Source: Sandarakinorhabdus sp. (GTDB lineage Bacteria > Pseudomonadota > Alphaproteobacteria > Sphingomonadales > Sphingomonadaceae). Taken from it: a DNA stretch of 6,040 nucleotides. Below the pieces are notes generated by a model. That model worked only from the letters and a program-made list of their open reading frames with translations, had not been told where the DNA came from and ran no database searches. Each line of letters starts with the position of its first letter. The stretch's first letter is position 1. This document shows, one piece after another, positions 5,696 through 6,040 of this stretch. The translations under genes were made by a program, and so were the position numbers. The stretch is taken from NCBI GenBank assembly GCA_025458465.1, contig JALOSK010000124.1, positions 1 through 6,040 of the forward strand, written 5' to 3'.

Positions 5696-6040
5696 ATGCA
5701 GACCGAAGCCGCCGAAAATCCTTATGGCCTTATGGCCGCCCTGGAACAGGGGGGCATCATCGCCTGGGCCGTGTTCGGCCTCCTGGTGTTCATGTCGCTC
5801 TACAGCTGGTTCATCATCATCACCAAGTTCCTGGATCAGAAGAAGATCATGGCGGAAGCCGCCGAGCTGGAAAAGAAGTTCTGGACCGCGACCGATCTGA
5901 AATCCGGCGCTGCCAAGCTCGACAAGAACTCGCCGTTCCGTCAGATCGTTGATGACGGCCTGCGCGCTTCGGATCACCACGAAGGCCGCCTGACCGACAA
6001 GATCGATCAGCACGAGTGGGTGACGATGGCCCTGAACCGT
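5696..6040 (+). CDS. exbB: ExbB, MotA/TolQ/ExbB proton channel family (N-terminal 115 codons; 3' end outside window)
   Basis: ExbB forms the pentameric inner-membrane proton channel that, with ExbD, powers TonB. The reading frame runs from the ATG at 5696 to the last base of the window, giving 115 codons. The N-terminus ('NPYGLMAALEQGG', 8-20) leads into the first membrane helix (about 21-44). The start of the cytoplasmic domain follows, including 'TDLKSGAAKLDKNSPFRQIVDDGLR' spread over 66-90. This matches sphingomonad ExbB proteins as I remember them; TolQ is less likely given the tonB partner. The remaining two helices, with the conserved pore residues, lie beyond the window, so their integrity cannot be judged. 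A strong Shine-Dalgarno precedes the start. An exbD gene, often two in sphingomonads, would be expected next. Confidence 0.92.
   Translation, partial: MQTEAAENPYGLMAALEQGGIIAWAVFGLLVFMSLYSWFIIITKFLDQKKIMAEAAELEKKFWTATDLKSGAAKLDKNSPFRQIVDDGLRASDHHEGRLTDKIDQHEWVTMALNR

Overview
The window is GC-rich and densely coded, with short gaps between genes. It looks like an ordinary chromosomal segment of an alphaproteobacterium, most probably of the order Sphingomonadales. The main reason is the TonB and ExbB sequences: a short cytoplasmic tail, a 'VVVLH..LGYA.VSG' membrane helix, and an ExbB opening with 'NPYGLM.AL.QGG'. The secreted hypothetical protein also resembles a sphingomonad family as I remember it. 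This placement rests on recalled family resemblance, not a search. I see no tRNA, rRNA, CRISPR array, insertion sequence, integrase or phage gene, and no compositional break suggesting recent transfer.

Layout. (1) Positions 1-1382, minus strand: the first 460 codons of uvrC, cut by the window edge before the end of the RNase H-like nuclease domain and the helix-hairpin-helix tail. (2) Positions 1383-1444: a 62-bp divergent spacer containing a perfect 8-bp inverted repeat. (3) Positions 1445-3872, plus strand: a probable three-gene unit made of a lipoprotein of the nucleotide pyrophosphatase/phosphodiesterase (NPP) family, a FolB/FolX-type dihydroneopterin aldolase or epimerase, and a short-chain reductase of the FolM/PTR1 pteridine reductase type. 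The last two overlap by one base. (4) Positions 3882-4700, minus strand: a secreted protein of unknown function, convergent with the reductase across a 9-bp gap. (5) Positions 4701-4975: a 275-bp non-coding divergent region. (6) Positions 4976-6040, plus strand: tonB followed by exbB, the latter cut by the window end.

How the genes work together. The aldolase/epimerase and reductase are consecutive pteridine enzymes and probably contribute to folate or tetrahydromonapterin supply. The NPP-family lipoprotein shares their strand and spacing, but its signal sequence places it outside the cytoplasm, so a pathway link is uncertain. TonB and ExbB form part of the inner-membrane motor that energises outer-membrane TonB-dependent receptors. 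UvrC is the dual-incision nuclease of nucleotide excision repair and is functionally unrelated to its neighbours.

I found no clearly novel multi-gene system. The items most worth following are the FolB-FolM pair with its NPP neighbour, the uncharacterised secreted protein, and the symmetric repeat in the uvrC/NPP divergent promoter region.
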